A stretch of 64,000 bases of DNA from Primula veris (lineage: Eukaryota; Streptophyta; Magnoliopsida; Ericales; Primulaceae). Location of the stretch: the NCBI GenBank assembly GCA_963682055.1, contig OY821750.1, positions 30,574,402 to 30,638,401 of the forward strand, in the 5' to 3' direction. Of this stretch, positions 23,601-35,500 are shown one piece after another (within the stretch, counting starts at the first letter, position 1; the number at the start of each line of letters is the position of its first letter). The translations under genes were made by a program, and so were the position numbers. The notes below the pieces were generated by a model. It saw only the letters and a program-made list of their open reading frames with translations. It did not search any database and had not been told where the DNA came from.

Positions 23601-24679
23601 GGAACAATGGTAACTGAAAATATATGAAAAGGTTAATTCCAAACATTTAAGTGTAAAAAAGAGGATGGATAAAGACAGGATCAACTATTAATCATACTTT
23701 TATATACTTGAAGATTCAATATGTTTCTTTTCCCAAAATCTGACAAAAGACAAAAGTCCAAAATATATATATCCAAATAAGAAAACAAAAACCATATTTT
23801 GTTAATCACATATTAAAAATCTAAAAACAGATGTAGTATCAAAATATATATCACTTTATCTAATCACTAATATGAATTTATATCCAAATATTTATCTAAC
23901 ATTTGCAAAATATAATACGAATGAACTGGATGGAGACGGTCTCCCCCTATTTTGGTTGATGAAAAAATTCATATTTTGATCAAAATTTTCAAAAATTAAC
24001 GTTCAATCCACTACCATATTACAACAACAAAAAAACAAAAACAAAAACTCATAGGCCTTGTTTGTTTGGCTCTTTGGATAATGGGATTGGATTACAAATA
24101 CTGCGGGACCCATAAATGTTTTGTTTGGGTGATCAAATAGGAGTGAGTTTACAAGTCCAAAGGTATATCAAATGATTCTAAATAAGGTCATTTGTAATAT
24201 TATGAGGATGGTGATATTATAAATGAACCTTGGATTCATAGTCCTGTGACCGTGACTATGAATCCAGCAACCAAACAACCAAACAAGGCCATAGGGTATA
24301 AAAAAAATGAATATCGGCATCTGATTCCTGGTTCCGCTCTCGATATTATTTTCTTCTCAATCAAATTCAGAGAACCCTTAAAATCTAAAACTGACTCTAT
24401 GGTGCAACAAAACACACATATACTGATATACAGATACATATGCATGCATGCATGCATAAGAGTAAACTCATAGTATAATACAAGAAAAAAAAAAATGTAC
24501 AAGAAAAAAAACCTGTAACGACGATCAAAAGGAGAGATTATGAAGCTTTTAAGCTTAACACTTCGATTACTTTTTGCTCCTAAAGATGGTAAAATCCCTG
24601 TAGTTAGAGAATAATTACTTCCTTCTCTTGATATTTGCTCAATCTCTTGCTCTGTTATTCCACATAATGATCTCTTCAT
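17687..24679 (-). CDS. AKT1: AKT1-type Shaker inward-rectifying K+ channel alpha subunit
   Basis: Eleven exons on the minus strand: 24679-24513, 22455-22090, 21587-21530, 21136-20819, 20291-20046, 19957-19859, 19540-19508, 19379-19194, 19110-18916, 18816-18741, 18540-17687. They join in frame to 865 residues (Arabidopsis AKT1 has 857). In order: a short N-terminus ([30 protein letters not shown]); S1-S6 from about residue 57 with an Arg-rich S4 ([15 protein letters not shown]); the pore signature TVGYGD at 254-259; the post-S6 motif [15 protein letters not shown]; a C-linker and cyclic-nucleotide-binding domain ([20 protein letters not shown]); ankyrin repeats from about 515 to 710 ([38 protein letters not shown]); and a C-terminal KHA domain ([20 protein letters not shown]). 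This family mediates K+ uptake at the plasma membrane as tetramers, with CBL/CIPK control in AKT1. The exon 7/8 intron appears to be GC-AG. Assignment to AKT1 rather than AKT5/6 rests on overall sequence similarity. Confidence 0.95.
24054..24290. mobile_element. Harbinger/Tourist-like MITE in intron 1 of the K+ channel gene
   Basis: A 237-bp element starts GGCCTTGTTTGTTTGG and ends CCAAACAACCAAACAAGGCC, an inverted-repeat pair, flanked on both sides by ATA (24051-24053 and 24291-24293). The GGCCTTGTTTGG terminus and 3-bp target duplication are typical of plant Tourist-type MITEs. An internal inverted pair (GGATTCATAGTC / GACTATGAATCC) lies near 24231-24264. Confidence 0.85.
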
Positions 24680-24827
24680 CTTTAAAATTTATCAATATTT
24701 GTTTGTCTTCTTTTTATCTAAACACAGAATGTAAGAAAGAGAGTATGCAATATTTAGCTCTAATTTATGTTAGTAGCTAGTTTCGGTTTTGATTCTGTCA
24801 TATCTTTTCCTTGTCTTGCTTTCGAAA

Positions 24828-24835
24828 TATTTATA
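24828..24835 (-). promoter_or_regulatory. Candidate TATA box of the K+ channel gene
   Basis: TATAAATA on the minus strand, about 150 bp upstream of the ATG at 24679. The position allows a 5' UTR of roughly 110-120 nt. Confidence 0.5.
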
Positions 24836-25826
24836 GATATAGAATGTGTCAAAATAAAAATAAAAGTAATGAGAGAATGGAAATATTTTGGGAAAAGTCA
24901 AAGCTGGTTATTGATATTACTATGAAAACCCTAGATAATTTATTGTGTAACACATTAACCCCCTTCTCATAGCAACTTTATATGATTAGTTTAGAGAAGT
25001 TATTTGGTCCTATGATATGATGTTTTATTAAGTAATCCATACCAATTATTTTCGAGACGCGCATTGTATTAACAATTAAAAATATTAAGGGTATGACTTA
25101 AATGACGTTATAAGACATTTTAAAAAAGTACTACATAGTTTGTCGATTACTTTTGTGTTTTATTATAATTTTTAATAGATTATAAATATAAAATCATATG
25201 GCAGTTGTAGTGCGATGTCTTCCAATCGTGATCTTTTATTTACTATACTTACTCCATTTTGTAAGCCTGACAATTTCAATTCTATGTACTTGTGATATTT
25301 TTGTTTTTTTTTATGTTTATATTTATATCTTTTTGGTTCAGATATATCGTGTGACTAGTTAGGATGAGTCGTGTGAGTCTTCTTGAGCTCGTGGACTTGT
25401 GGACGTTTTGTGGTTTTGTATTGTTTTAATTAATTTGATCGGTTCTTAAAACACATTTCAGTGCACTCTACTTGCGTCTGTAATTCTCTAAATAATGAGC
25501 ATTTTTATCAAAACCAAAAAAACCTTGAAAAATCAACTCTTAAAATTCTAAGTTCTATGTTAACTTTGTCTAGAGCAATTTAAATATCGGGTATGTCCAT
25601 ATTTAATCAATAATTATTAAAATCTTAAAGTTGTATAAATTGAGGACCTATTCTTTGTTCGATACATAAAACCACAGCAATAACTAAGTATCTTACAAGA
25701 CGTTAGTTTTACTCGATATTGTGTTTAGATACCTAAAAAAATGTCAATACAAGTTAGTGTTTAAAAGTTTGGTTAAAAATGAAGGATGACAATCATTAAA
25801 AAAATACATTTACTAAATACATTTAC
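24836..25826. other. Intergenic, AT-rich, no gene seen
   Basis: This is the 5' flank of the K+ channel gene. I see no open frame with recognisable similarity and no clear repeat ends. Confidence 0.6.
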
Positions 25827-26303
25827 TACACCAAATTATAGTGTTGTTAACGATTTGATTATCCACCTTTCAAATTTTTTAATTTAGATATCACACTATA
25901 ATAACTTTTCAATTTAGATACCACCGTCTAAATAAATCACGGAATCATGTCACATAACATTTGACAAACATTAATTTAAGAGGCTAATTTGACAATTTTG
26001 CACAAAAATATGTCATATTAGAAAAAAATTCCCCCCAATTTCACACATAAAAAAAATTAGCATATAATCCAAATTTTTGTTATGCGTGAAATTGGGAAAA
26101 ACGTTTTTTATAGAATGACATATTTTTGTGCAAAATTATCAAATTAGCCTCTCAAATTAATGTTTGTCAATTGTCATGTGACATGATTCCGTAATTTATT
26201 TAGACGGTGGTATCTAAATTGGAAAGTTATTATAGTGTGGTACCTAAATTGAAAAATTTAAAATGTGGGTACCCAAATCGTTAAAAACAGATAATTTGAT
26301 GTA
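25827..26303. mobile_element. Fold-back MITE, family F, copy 1
   Basis: This is a roughly 477-bp near-palindrome. The left arm (TACACCAAATTATAG, AACGATTTG, TAGATACCACCGTCTAAATAAATCACGGAATCATGTCACAT and onward) is repeated inverted on the right almost to the centre near 26060, where AATTTCACACATAA faces TTATGCGTGAAATT. The arms would pair as a long hairpin. It has no coding capacity. The termini resemble TACACCAAATTAT. No convincing target duplication was found, so the superfamily stays open. Confidence 0.85.
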
Positions 26304-27529
26304 TTAAACGCATGACAATCATGTAGAATAGTTCTAAATTTACTATTGATAAAAGTAGAGAAGATACTCTTTATTAATGAAAGATATTGTGAATTATGCT
26401 AATTTTCAAGGAAATATTCAAATGGTGCCATTACAACATTCTTTGGACTTTGGAGTTAAATCTGTTTTAAATTGAAACTATGTGGTGTGGATTTAATATT
26501 TTCTCTTTGTCTTAATTGGCCCGACTGGTCCTACAAAACTTAGCTTTTAAGAATCTTTATTGTCGATTGTACACGTGTATATTTTTCTCAATTTATGCAT
26601 AGAAAATTATTTTAATAAACCATATTCTTTTTACTAATAAATTAACAAACTTTTCATGTGTGTGTGTATATATTTATCACTACAATTGGGTTTATTCCAA
26701 TTATCTAGAGCAATTTAAAATTTGTCTATATAGTAACACATTTAGGGAAAATATAGAAACATATTTGTCCCCGAATATAGAATCTCAAACCAACATAGTG
26801 AAAATCTATATTTTGATTGTCAAACGTTTTTGGCAATTTTCTCCTTAATTATATATATTTTGGTATGTGATTGACTTAAATAACAAAATTCATTTTATTG
26901 CATTCCTTAATAATTGGATTTAGGATAAGATATTGTATGTCTATCATTTGGAAATAAATCTCGTCCATAATTGATATTTGAATTTATTTATTACTTCCTT
27001 AAAAGTGTCATTACAAGCAATGTATTTGTCATAAATTGACCCTATAAATAATCGAGTTTAACTAATCGCTGAAATAAGAACTTTTAATAGTAATATGTAA
27101 CGCATGAGAGCCATCCCCTATCCACCAAACTTATATACGGATAAAAAATGACTGATTTGGTTAACTTTTACTCAACTTGTAAATAAGTGCAGTAATCGTG
27201 ACCAACACATTACGTGCGTGATGCGCATTACAATCAAAATATAGAAAATAAGTATAATTATGTTACAAATACGTGGATAATACAAAAAAAAAATTAGTAT
27301 AATATGATAAGATTTAAAACAATGTTTGGTTTTTAAAGAGAGATAAATAATGTTATTACTTATTAATTTTTATATTTTTTATGTGAATATGGTATTATTA
27401 TATATATATATATATATATATGAATTGTTAAACCTATTCAAAACACAAGAAGTAAAAAGTCTAAAAAAGACATACTATTTCCATTTAAGAATAATTAAAT
27501 ACATGAGGTGCCACTTTCAAACCTTAGTG
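26304..27529. other. Intergenic, AT-rich, no gene seen
   Basis: Includes a TA microsatellite at about 27396-27422. Short open frames here have low-complexity translations and no recognisable similarity. Confidence 0.6.
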
Positions 27530-27724
27530 CATTACAAAAAAAAATATTCAAATAGCGACGGAATTAGTGACACTATTTTTTATTACGAACTTATTAGCGA
27601 CGGTTTTTGTGACGGTTTTGTGACGGTTTAGTCAATTTATGACGGCTTTGTGACAGTTTAGTCAATTTATGACAGACTTGCGACAACTTTTGACTCTTAG
27701 TAAATCAAACATTATTTTGTAGTG
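27530..27724. mobile_element. CACTA-like MITE, copy 1
   Basis: A 195-bp element starts CATTACAAAAAAAAATATTC and ends ATTATTTTGTAGTG, flanked by the 3-bp duplication GTG (27527-27529, 27725-27727). Inside are repeated GTGACGG/GTGACAG motifs. The interior and ends match the element at 46671-46853. CACTACAAAA termini with a 3-bp duplication are typical of CACTA (EnSpm) derivatives. Confidence 0.88.
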
Positions 27725-28118
27725 GTGTAATCCTGTTTTATTTTATTTTTTGGTACATAATCCTGAGTTCTTTTTAATCACCTAAGCTTTGATTAAAGAG
27801 GATGAATGTACACATTTGAGTAGATATATATTCAAGAAGAGAAAAAAAAATGGATGAATAGTGCAACATGCCATATATATATAGTTTACCGTCCGTTTGC
27901 ATTTTCTTATCACCTATTACTTCGTTTGTTTCAGAGTAAAATGTTTTCGATAGGAAATATTTTCGTGAGAAAGTTTTAGAGTGAAAACTTTTGTTTGTAT
28001 TTCGTTTACGGGTGTTTGGTGCATCAAAGGTCTTTCACGAAAAATTCTACTTATTAAAATTCCAATTTTTGTTAGTTATTCAAACTTAGACAAAATCGAT
28101 ACATAGACAAAAAGATAT

Positions 28119-29302
28119 TGTTGGCCCGTGTGACTAAACCTTAGAGGGGGGTGAATAAGGTTTTGGCGTTTTTTGCCTAATTAAAAATCTAAGTGCAACT
28201 AACAACCCAACTTTCACAATTCTAAGCTTAAGCGTTAATAACGTTAAACAATCAAACGCAAGCAATAAAATAAACAAAATATAAGTTGCGGAAAGTAAAA
28301 GTTAAGGAAGAAAATCACACCGTGATTTATAGAGGTTCGGCAAAACGGCCTACGTGCTCTCCTCAGTACTACCGAGTATTTCACTACAAATAATCTTTCG
28401 GATATTACAATCCTATCGAGCTAATCAACCGATTAAGCTCCCCCTCACTCTATGAGTGTCCCGAATGAAAAGACCTAGAGCTTTTAAGCTTCACTTGCTT
28501 ACAAAGCCTCTACCCGATCACTCGCTCACAAATGAGTTTATAATTTCACTCTTTACAAAATTTGTTACAACAATGTAACTACACTCACAATTTTATTTGC
28601 TTCTAAATAAGCTAATTGGTGAGTCTTCGATGTTGTTCGATTTTGAATCGTTTTCTCCTTAATTTCCCTCTTTTTTCGAGTATATTCACCAAAATGGTGA
28701 TTTTTGGGTTTTGTATAGATAGAGGTTGAAGGATGATGATAGGTTGAGAATGGATGTCATTAGTGACTTTGGAAAGTGAATTGGGGTGGTTTATATAATC
28801 ACCAAAGTCTGTTTTTCTGTATATGACCGTTGGAAGTGGTTGAGACTTTTATCCAAAGGTTTTAAGCAACTTTCCAGAATAAGCTGAAAAGCTGTTTTCG
28901 AAATCTGCAGAAAACGATCGGTCGTTTTCTACAGTCGATCGGTCGTTTTCAGAAAACGATCGGTCGTTTTCTGAGAAACGATCGGTCGTTTTTTCGACGT
29001 CCTCACTGGAAGAATTTGGACCAAAAACGATCGGTCGTTTTTGTACAGACGATCGGTCGTTTTTTCAGTATTCCCGATTTTCTCGTTAAATTTCGAAAGC
29101 CCGTAACTTCTTCGTTATAGCTCCGATTCTGGTTTCGCTTGAACCTGTGGCTTCGTTTTTCTGTGCTATATCTTTCTGGCATTCTGAAATTTTCATTTAC
29201 TACTTTTGGACAAGACAAGCGTTATATCATCGAAATCGTAAAATCATTAAAAACATAATCAAAGTTATAATCAAAATCCATTATTGAACTCTAAGTTCAA
29301 CA
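28119..29302. mobile_element. Solo LTR of an LTR retrotransposon
   Basis: A 1,184-bp segment begins TGTTGGCCCG and ends GTTCAACA (TG...CA with TGTTG/CAACA ends). It is flanked by a perfect 5-bp target duplication, GATAT, at 28114-28118 and 29303-29307. No internal retrotransposon coding region or second LTR is present in the window, so this looks like an LTR-LTR recombination product. Near the 5' end is GAGGGGGGTGAATAAGG, a motif I associate with plant LTRs. The superfamily is not determined. The orientation is arbitrary. Confidence 0.9.
28912..29063. repeat. Phased array of a near-palindromic GATCGGTCG motif inside the solo LTR
   Basis: GATCGGTCG occurs six times, at 28916, 28937, 28958, 28980, 29029 and 29051. 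Spacings are 21, 21, 22, 49 and 22 bp. Most copies sit in the near-palindrome AAACGATCGGTCGTTTT. Arrays in LTRs often act as enhancers, but none is shown here. Confidence 0.9.
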
Positions 29303-29307
29303 GATAT

Positions 29308-30969
29308 GATTCATAGCTTAAACAACATATTTTTAGATGAAAAACATCAAAAAATATCAAAGTCACAAAATTATAAATTTGTGAAAATTTTAAAACATTG
29401 GTGATTAAAAATCACGATTATATTTTAAAACAAATTCTAATCCTTAAAAATGAGTAAGTTAATGACCGATAATTTAAAGATAAAAAAAATAGACATTCAA
29501 AATTAAAGAATAATAATAACGTCATAAAGATGATAGGTAATCCTTAACGGGGTCAATCATTGTTTCTTTTTCAATAGATATAAAAAATTTCAATAATCTT
29601 AGTGAATTGAAAAAAAAAAAAACTATGTTTTCTATAATAATAAAAAAAAGGATAGAAGTTTTAGCCTAAATCCGACATATCATAAAAAAAATAAAAATTA
29701 AACGATTCATTATAACAATAAAATTTATACAGTTATGAACTAAATGTAAGATGAAGGCCCATATCCGTTTGAAACAAATTTTTTTAGTCGAATTTTGGAT
29801 TTTAGATTTTAGATTTTAAAAATCTGTGAGTGTTTGACAAATCAGATTATTTATCTTCTGAAAATCAGATTTTTTAGCTGAAAAAGCTAAAAAAAATCAG
29901 ATTTTTAAAATATATATTTTCAGTTCATTATTAAAACAGATTTTTAAAATCTGATTTTTGACGAAAAAATCAGTTAGCAAAGTGGTAGCAAATATTGTTA
30001 GTATCATAAAATTTATTAGATATATACGTTTATATTGAGACAATATATAGTTGGATCACTGGGAAAACGTTTCATGTGTTTTTTCCAAAGAAATCGTTTG
30101 CGACATTTTTGCTCCCTTCGGAAAAAATTTCCTAAAAATAGAGTTTACTACCAACCAATTGTGAACAAACATTTTACCCATAAATATTTGTTTTTCCGTG
30201 TTTTACCTCCGAACAAAGAAACCCCGAAAATGCTATACGTTTTCCTTCACGGAGTAAAATGCTTTTGGCGCATTTTTGGAGTGAATTAATTTGCCTTGTT
30301 TTATTAAAGAAATTATAAGTAGTGTACTAAGTATTTGATATTTCTAACAACCAATCATCCATAATTACTTTTTTCCAATAAAACTCATTAATACAAATAT
30401 GTATGGCTTCGTAATAGTCTAACTATATTACTCAAAAAAGTAATTAATTTCTATTATTTGTGATTTACTTGATTGCAAACGATCCAAAACGATACGAAAA
30501 CGATCCGAAATGAACATCATTTTTTTGCTTTGCGAGGCGAAACAAGCACGAGATGATCTTATTTTATTTTTTCATGAGACGAAAAAACAAACATAATTTC
30601 TTTATCATCATGAAAACGAAAAAGACGAAAAGGTAAATGAAATGAAAATGAACATAACCATTTCCATGTCTCATTGCGCCTCATTATGAGCCCGTCTTAT
30701 AACATATAACAATGGCCTTTAGGCCTTGTTTGGTTTACCCATACTTTAACTTTTTTTTTACAAAGTAAGAAATCAAAGTACTTTGTTTGGTTACAAATAT
30801 TTAAGTTTATTCTTTTGTCTATAAAAATATAGTTATGATAAGTATAAAATTTAATACTTATTTGCTATAAGTATATTTTTTTTCTAGAACTACACTATTT
30901 TCGTCCGCTTTTTACACCTCCTGATGCAAAAGAAAATCCCTTTCCACAAAACACACGTTTCTTTGAATT
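29308..30969. other. Intergenic, AT-rich, with likely old repeat fragments
   Basis: Around 29,790-29,980, ATCAGATTTTT-type motifs occur in both orientations and may be an old MITE. Around 30,722 a GGCCTTGTTTGGTTTA stretch resembles a Tourist terminus, but no partner end was found. No gene is seen. Confidence 0.5.
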
Positions 30970-32150
30970 TTTCTTTACACTTATATACTTTTAATATGCG
31001 ACCAAACGAGCATTGTTTGACTTTAAACCTCAAACCAGGGACCAAACAAACCTGATATAAAAGCTTAGGGACCAAATAGACCTTCAATATGTTTTATAGA
31101 AAAACCCTTTTTGTCTCTCACAATATATATAAATATATTTTTAAAATGCGACCAAACGAGTATTGTTTGAGTTGAAACCAGGGACCAAACAGAACTGAAA
31201 AGAAATTTTATGGAGCAAACAAACCTGATATGAAATCGTATGGACCAAATAGACCTTCAACATTTCATCTAGAAAAACCCTTTTTGTCTCTCACAATATA
31301 TATAAATATATTTTTAAAATGCGACCAAACGAGTATTGTTTGAGTTGAAACCAGGGACCAAACAGAACTGAAAAGTAACTTTATGGAGCAAACAAACCTG
31401 ATATGAAATCGTATGGACCAAATAGACCTTCAACATTTCATCTAGAAAAACCCTTTTTGTCTCTCACAATATATATAAATATATTTTTAAAATGCGACCA
31501 AACGAGTATTGTTTGAGTTGAAACCAGGGACCAAACAGAACTGAAAAGAAACTTTATGGAGCAAACAAACCTGATATGAAATCGTATGGACCAAATAGAC
31601 CTTCAACATTTCATCTAGAAAAACCCTTTTTGTCTCTCACAATATATATAAATATATTTTTAAAATGCGACCAAACGAGTATTGTTTGAGTTGAAACCAG
31701 GGACCAAACAGAACTGAAAAGTAACTTTATGGAGCAAACAAACCTGATATGAAATCGTATGGACCAAATAGACCTTCAACATTTCATCTAGAAAAACCCT
31801 TTTTGTCTCTCACAATATATATAAATATATTTTTAAAATGCGACCAAACGAGTATTGTTTGAGTTGAAACCAGGGACCAAACAGAACTGAAAAGAAACTT
31901 TATGGAGCAAACAAACCTGATATGAAATCGTATGGACCAAATAGACCTTCATCATTTCATCTAGAAAAACCCTTTTTGTCTCTCACAATATATATAAATA
32001 TATTTTTAAAATGCGACCAAACGAGTATTGTTTGAGTTGAAACCAGGGACCAAACAGAACTGAAAAGAAAACTTAGAGACCAAACAGACCTGATATGAAA
32101 CCTTATGGACCAAATAGACCTAGAAAAACCCTTTTTTGTTTCTCTTAATA
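30970..32150. repeat. 173-bp tandem repeat array upstream of Ran
   Basis: The marker CTCTCACAAT recurs at 31115, 31288, 31461, 31634, 31807 and 31980, exactly 173 bp apart each time. Degenerate part-units occur at both ends. Each unit contains ATGCGACCAAACGAG, GAAACCAGGGACCAAACAG and ATGGACCAAATAGACCT, themselves loosely related to one another. Successive units alternate between AAAAGAAACTT and AAAAGTAACTT types, suggesting a 346-bp higher-order unit. No open frame spans the array. Confidence 0.93.
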
Positions 32151-32182
32151 TATATATATATATATAAATATAATAAAAACCA

Positions 32183-32190
32183 AAACCCTA
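32183..32190 (+). promoter_or_regulatory. Telo-box-like element (AAACCCTA) in the Ran leader/promoter
   Basis: AAACCCTA lies 45 bp upstream of the ATG, just after a TA-rich stretch (about 32148-32172) that could serve as the TATA region. Such elements are common near the start of plant growth- and translation-related genes. Function here is inferred. Confidence 0.5.
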
Positions 32191-32234
32191 CTAATCTTCT
32201 CTCTAACCTTGCCGCCTCTGTTATTTTCAACAAA

Positions 32235-32487
32235 ATGGTAAAGTTTTTTTAGTACCAATTATTTAGTATACTAAGATCTTGTTGTTTTTGAATGAATTTT
32301 AATTATTATTTCATGTGTTAGTGGCTTAGTGTAATGATATTATGTAAATATTTGATATGGGTTTTTTTTTTGTTGGCAGGCTTTACCGAACCAACAAACT
32401 GTGGATTACCCAAGTTTCAAACTTGTCATTGTTGGTGATGGTGGAACTGGTATTTTTTTTATTTTTTTTAATATATATTGATATATT

Positions 32488-32522
<35 letters not shown>

Positions 32523-35500
32523 TTGTTTGTTTGTAGCAGTGTTTTAAAAGATGAACTCTTAGATAAAGTGTTTTTGCAAGAGCTACGCGAAAAGCGGAAA
32601 AGAGAGCTTTTTTATCTTTTTTTAAGCTTTGAATCGAGTTCTTTTACTACGAAGATAAGTATTTTTTTTTGGGTTTTTGAAAGTAAATGGGGTAGTTTTT
32701 TGGGGCATTTTCCTTTTAAAATAAAAGAGTATTTTGGGAATGTTGGAAAAAAATGAGGTATATATATATGAATGTGTGTATGTATATGTGTGTGTGTGTG
32801 TAGGTTAGGTATTTTTTGGGGGTGTTTTGAAAGAAAATGAGATAGTTTCTTGGGGGTTTTTTTTTTTTTAAATTAAAAGAGTATTTTGGGAATTTTAGAA
32901 AAAAATGGGGTATTTGTGGAAGAAATGGGCCAAAATTAGGCGGCCTTAAACTCTTGCTTATTGTAATAATATAGATATGTTTATGCATACATGTGTGTAT
33001 GTATATCATTCGTTAGCCATTTGGTTGTACGTTTGTCACTGGGATGTATTTTAGTTTGTAGTTTGGGGAAATTGTTATAGCTGCGTTTTTTTAATTGGAA
33101 AGAGTGTATTTTTATTTCAAAAGGCGAGGGGTTGAAATGCTAACTTTTGTAAATAAGGGTCTGAACCGCTAATTTTTTAAGATTTTAATGAAAATACATA
33201 GGAAAATTCTACTCTTTCATCAATTTTATCAAAAAGAGTGTATTTGCATGTTTTTTTCTGTAGTTCAGGGAAATTGTTAAATTTGCATGTTTGAAATCAG
33301 AAAGAGTGTATTTTTATTTCTAAAGGTGGGATTTTTTTATCTGATTTTAGAGTGTATTAGTTGAAAATGTGTTCTTTTGTTGAAATTATTAGTCAACATA
33401 CTTATATCCATAAGGTTAAGTGCGTGTTTAGCAAATTTCAAGAGGCTAATCTTTGTTTATATTTAGTCATGTATATTGCATAATCGGGGTGGAACTCTCC
33501 TCCTTGCTCCCTTGTGTAGTTTACTTTGAAATTGTATCATGGTAAATAAATTTACATGAGTAAAGTGGTAGGAAGCTCATGCTCTTGTCATTGGTAAATA
33601 AGCCTTTCAATGGTATATTTTGCTGATTCTTAAAAGTTAAGTATTAGAAGGAGCAAACTATCTGTGTGCCCTTATCAGCCCATTTATGTGTTTTGCGTAA
33701 TTTTCATTACATTCAGTGTTGGGTGCTGGGGTTTTTCAAGTGTAATTTTGAAGCAAAGGAGCAAGAGTTTACTACTTAATATACTCCTTTTTATATCCGC
33801 TTCTGTTTTCACAGCATATAAAACAAATAGAAACGCTTTTATTGAGAAGATATAGACTAAGTACATAGTTATCCTTCTTTCTATTCCTTTTAGTCCATAC
33901 CCCAAATGTATCATTAAAAAATTATTTAGTTGCAAATGAACAAGGTTTTCCAATTGAAAGGTTCTCCTGAATGCAGTTTTTTACTTATAACATTGTATGA
34001 AATTAAGTAGTAATCATTATTAGCACTACTTGAAATTGAAAAAGGATCTCATATTAGTGTGAAATGCTGTATGAATATACTAGTTACAAATAGTTTAAGT
34101 TGGAAGGGAAATCGGAATTGAGCACAAAATTGATAGCAGGAGCTTTAGTTTTGGTTATTGGGGAACATGAACCAATAGGCTCAAAATCGTATATTATGGT
34201 TACCCTTTTAAAAACACTCTTGTACAGTTGTACATCTTAAAAAGCATCAAAATGTCGTAATAATTATATTATTTGACGCATTTGTGTTACTTGTTTCCCT
34301 AATAGTTTTTCCTTGTCTGTGCTAGGGAAAACAACTTTCGTGAAGAGGCATCTCACTGGTGAATTTGAGAAGAAATATGAGCGTAAGTTTCTAGAAATTT
34401 TGATCCTTATTGGACTCATCATTCAGCTTCTAAGCAATTGGATTTTCCATTCTAAGTTTTGTTTTGAATTTATTCATGATTGGTTTCAAGTAAAAATATT
34501 CTCTTGCAGCAACAATTGGTGTTGAGGTTCACCCTTTGGATTTCTTCACAAACTGTGGTAAACTCAGATTTTACTGCTGGGACACCGCCGGACAAGAAAA
34601 ATTTGGGGGTCTCAGAGATGGTTATTAGTAAGTGTTTTTTTCTTCTTATAAAGCAATATCTCCTGGACATATCTGTAGAATCTTTTTATTGGTACTACTA
34701 TTTTGTTTTAATTGCTTTTTGAATCAGTGTAGAATCAACAAAGCTTCCGATCTTCCAAATACGTGAAGTTTATTTTAATTTATTAGCTGTTATATTAAAT
34801 CTTTTGGGTATGAAAGGAAGGTTGCAATGATGAATGTTGTAAATATCTCGTTAATCTGATGATCCATGAGGACAAATTTAACTATCCATTCTTAACAAAC
34901 TGAGCACCTTCTCTCATATTTGGAAAAAATTATCTCGATATAGTGGAAACATACTGATGATGAATTAACTACTTGTCCAGTTCTTTTTGGTATCTTATAC
35001 TGATACCATTCTTTATCAATTTGCAGCATTCATGGTCAATGCGCGATCATCATGTTTGATGTTACTGCTCGTTTGACCTATAAGAATGTCCCGACGTGGC
35101 ATCGTGATTTGTGCAGGTACCTGACAACTTCTGTATATTTTATCCATTCTCTTTAAGAGATTCAAATGAATGACGCTTTTGTATCTAATAATCCATTGTC
35201 TTTTAGGGTGTGTGAGAACATCCCCATTGTTCTTTGTGGAAACAAGGTTGATGTGAAGAACAGGCAGGTCAAGGCAAAGCAGGTTACATTCCATAGGAAG
35301 AAGAATTTGCAGTATTATGAAATCTCTGCCAAGAGTAATTACAACTTTGAGAAACCATTCTTGTATCTCGCCAGGAAGCTTGCAGGGTATTGATGAATTC
35401 TGTTTCGTAATAAATTGTTTAAAATGTAAGTTGGGGAGAATTCTGATTCTTGAAAATTTAATTTCAGAGACGCTAACCTTCATTTTGTGGAGTCTCCTGC

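Noticed and set aside
28912..29063. CRISPR-like regular repeats
   Set aside because: Repeats are only about 9-17 bp, spacers about 5-12 bp and variable, and the array lies inside a plant LTR. It is not a CRISPR array.
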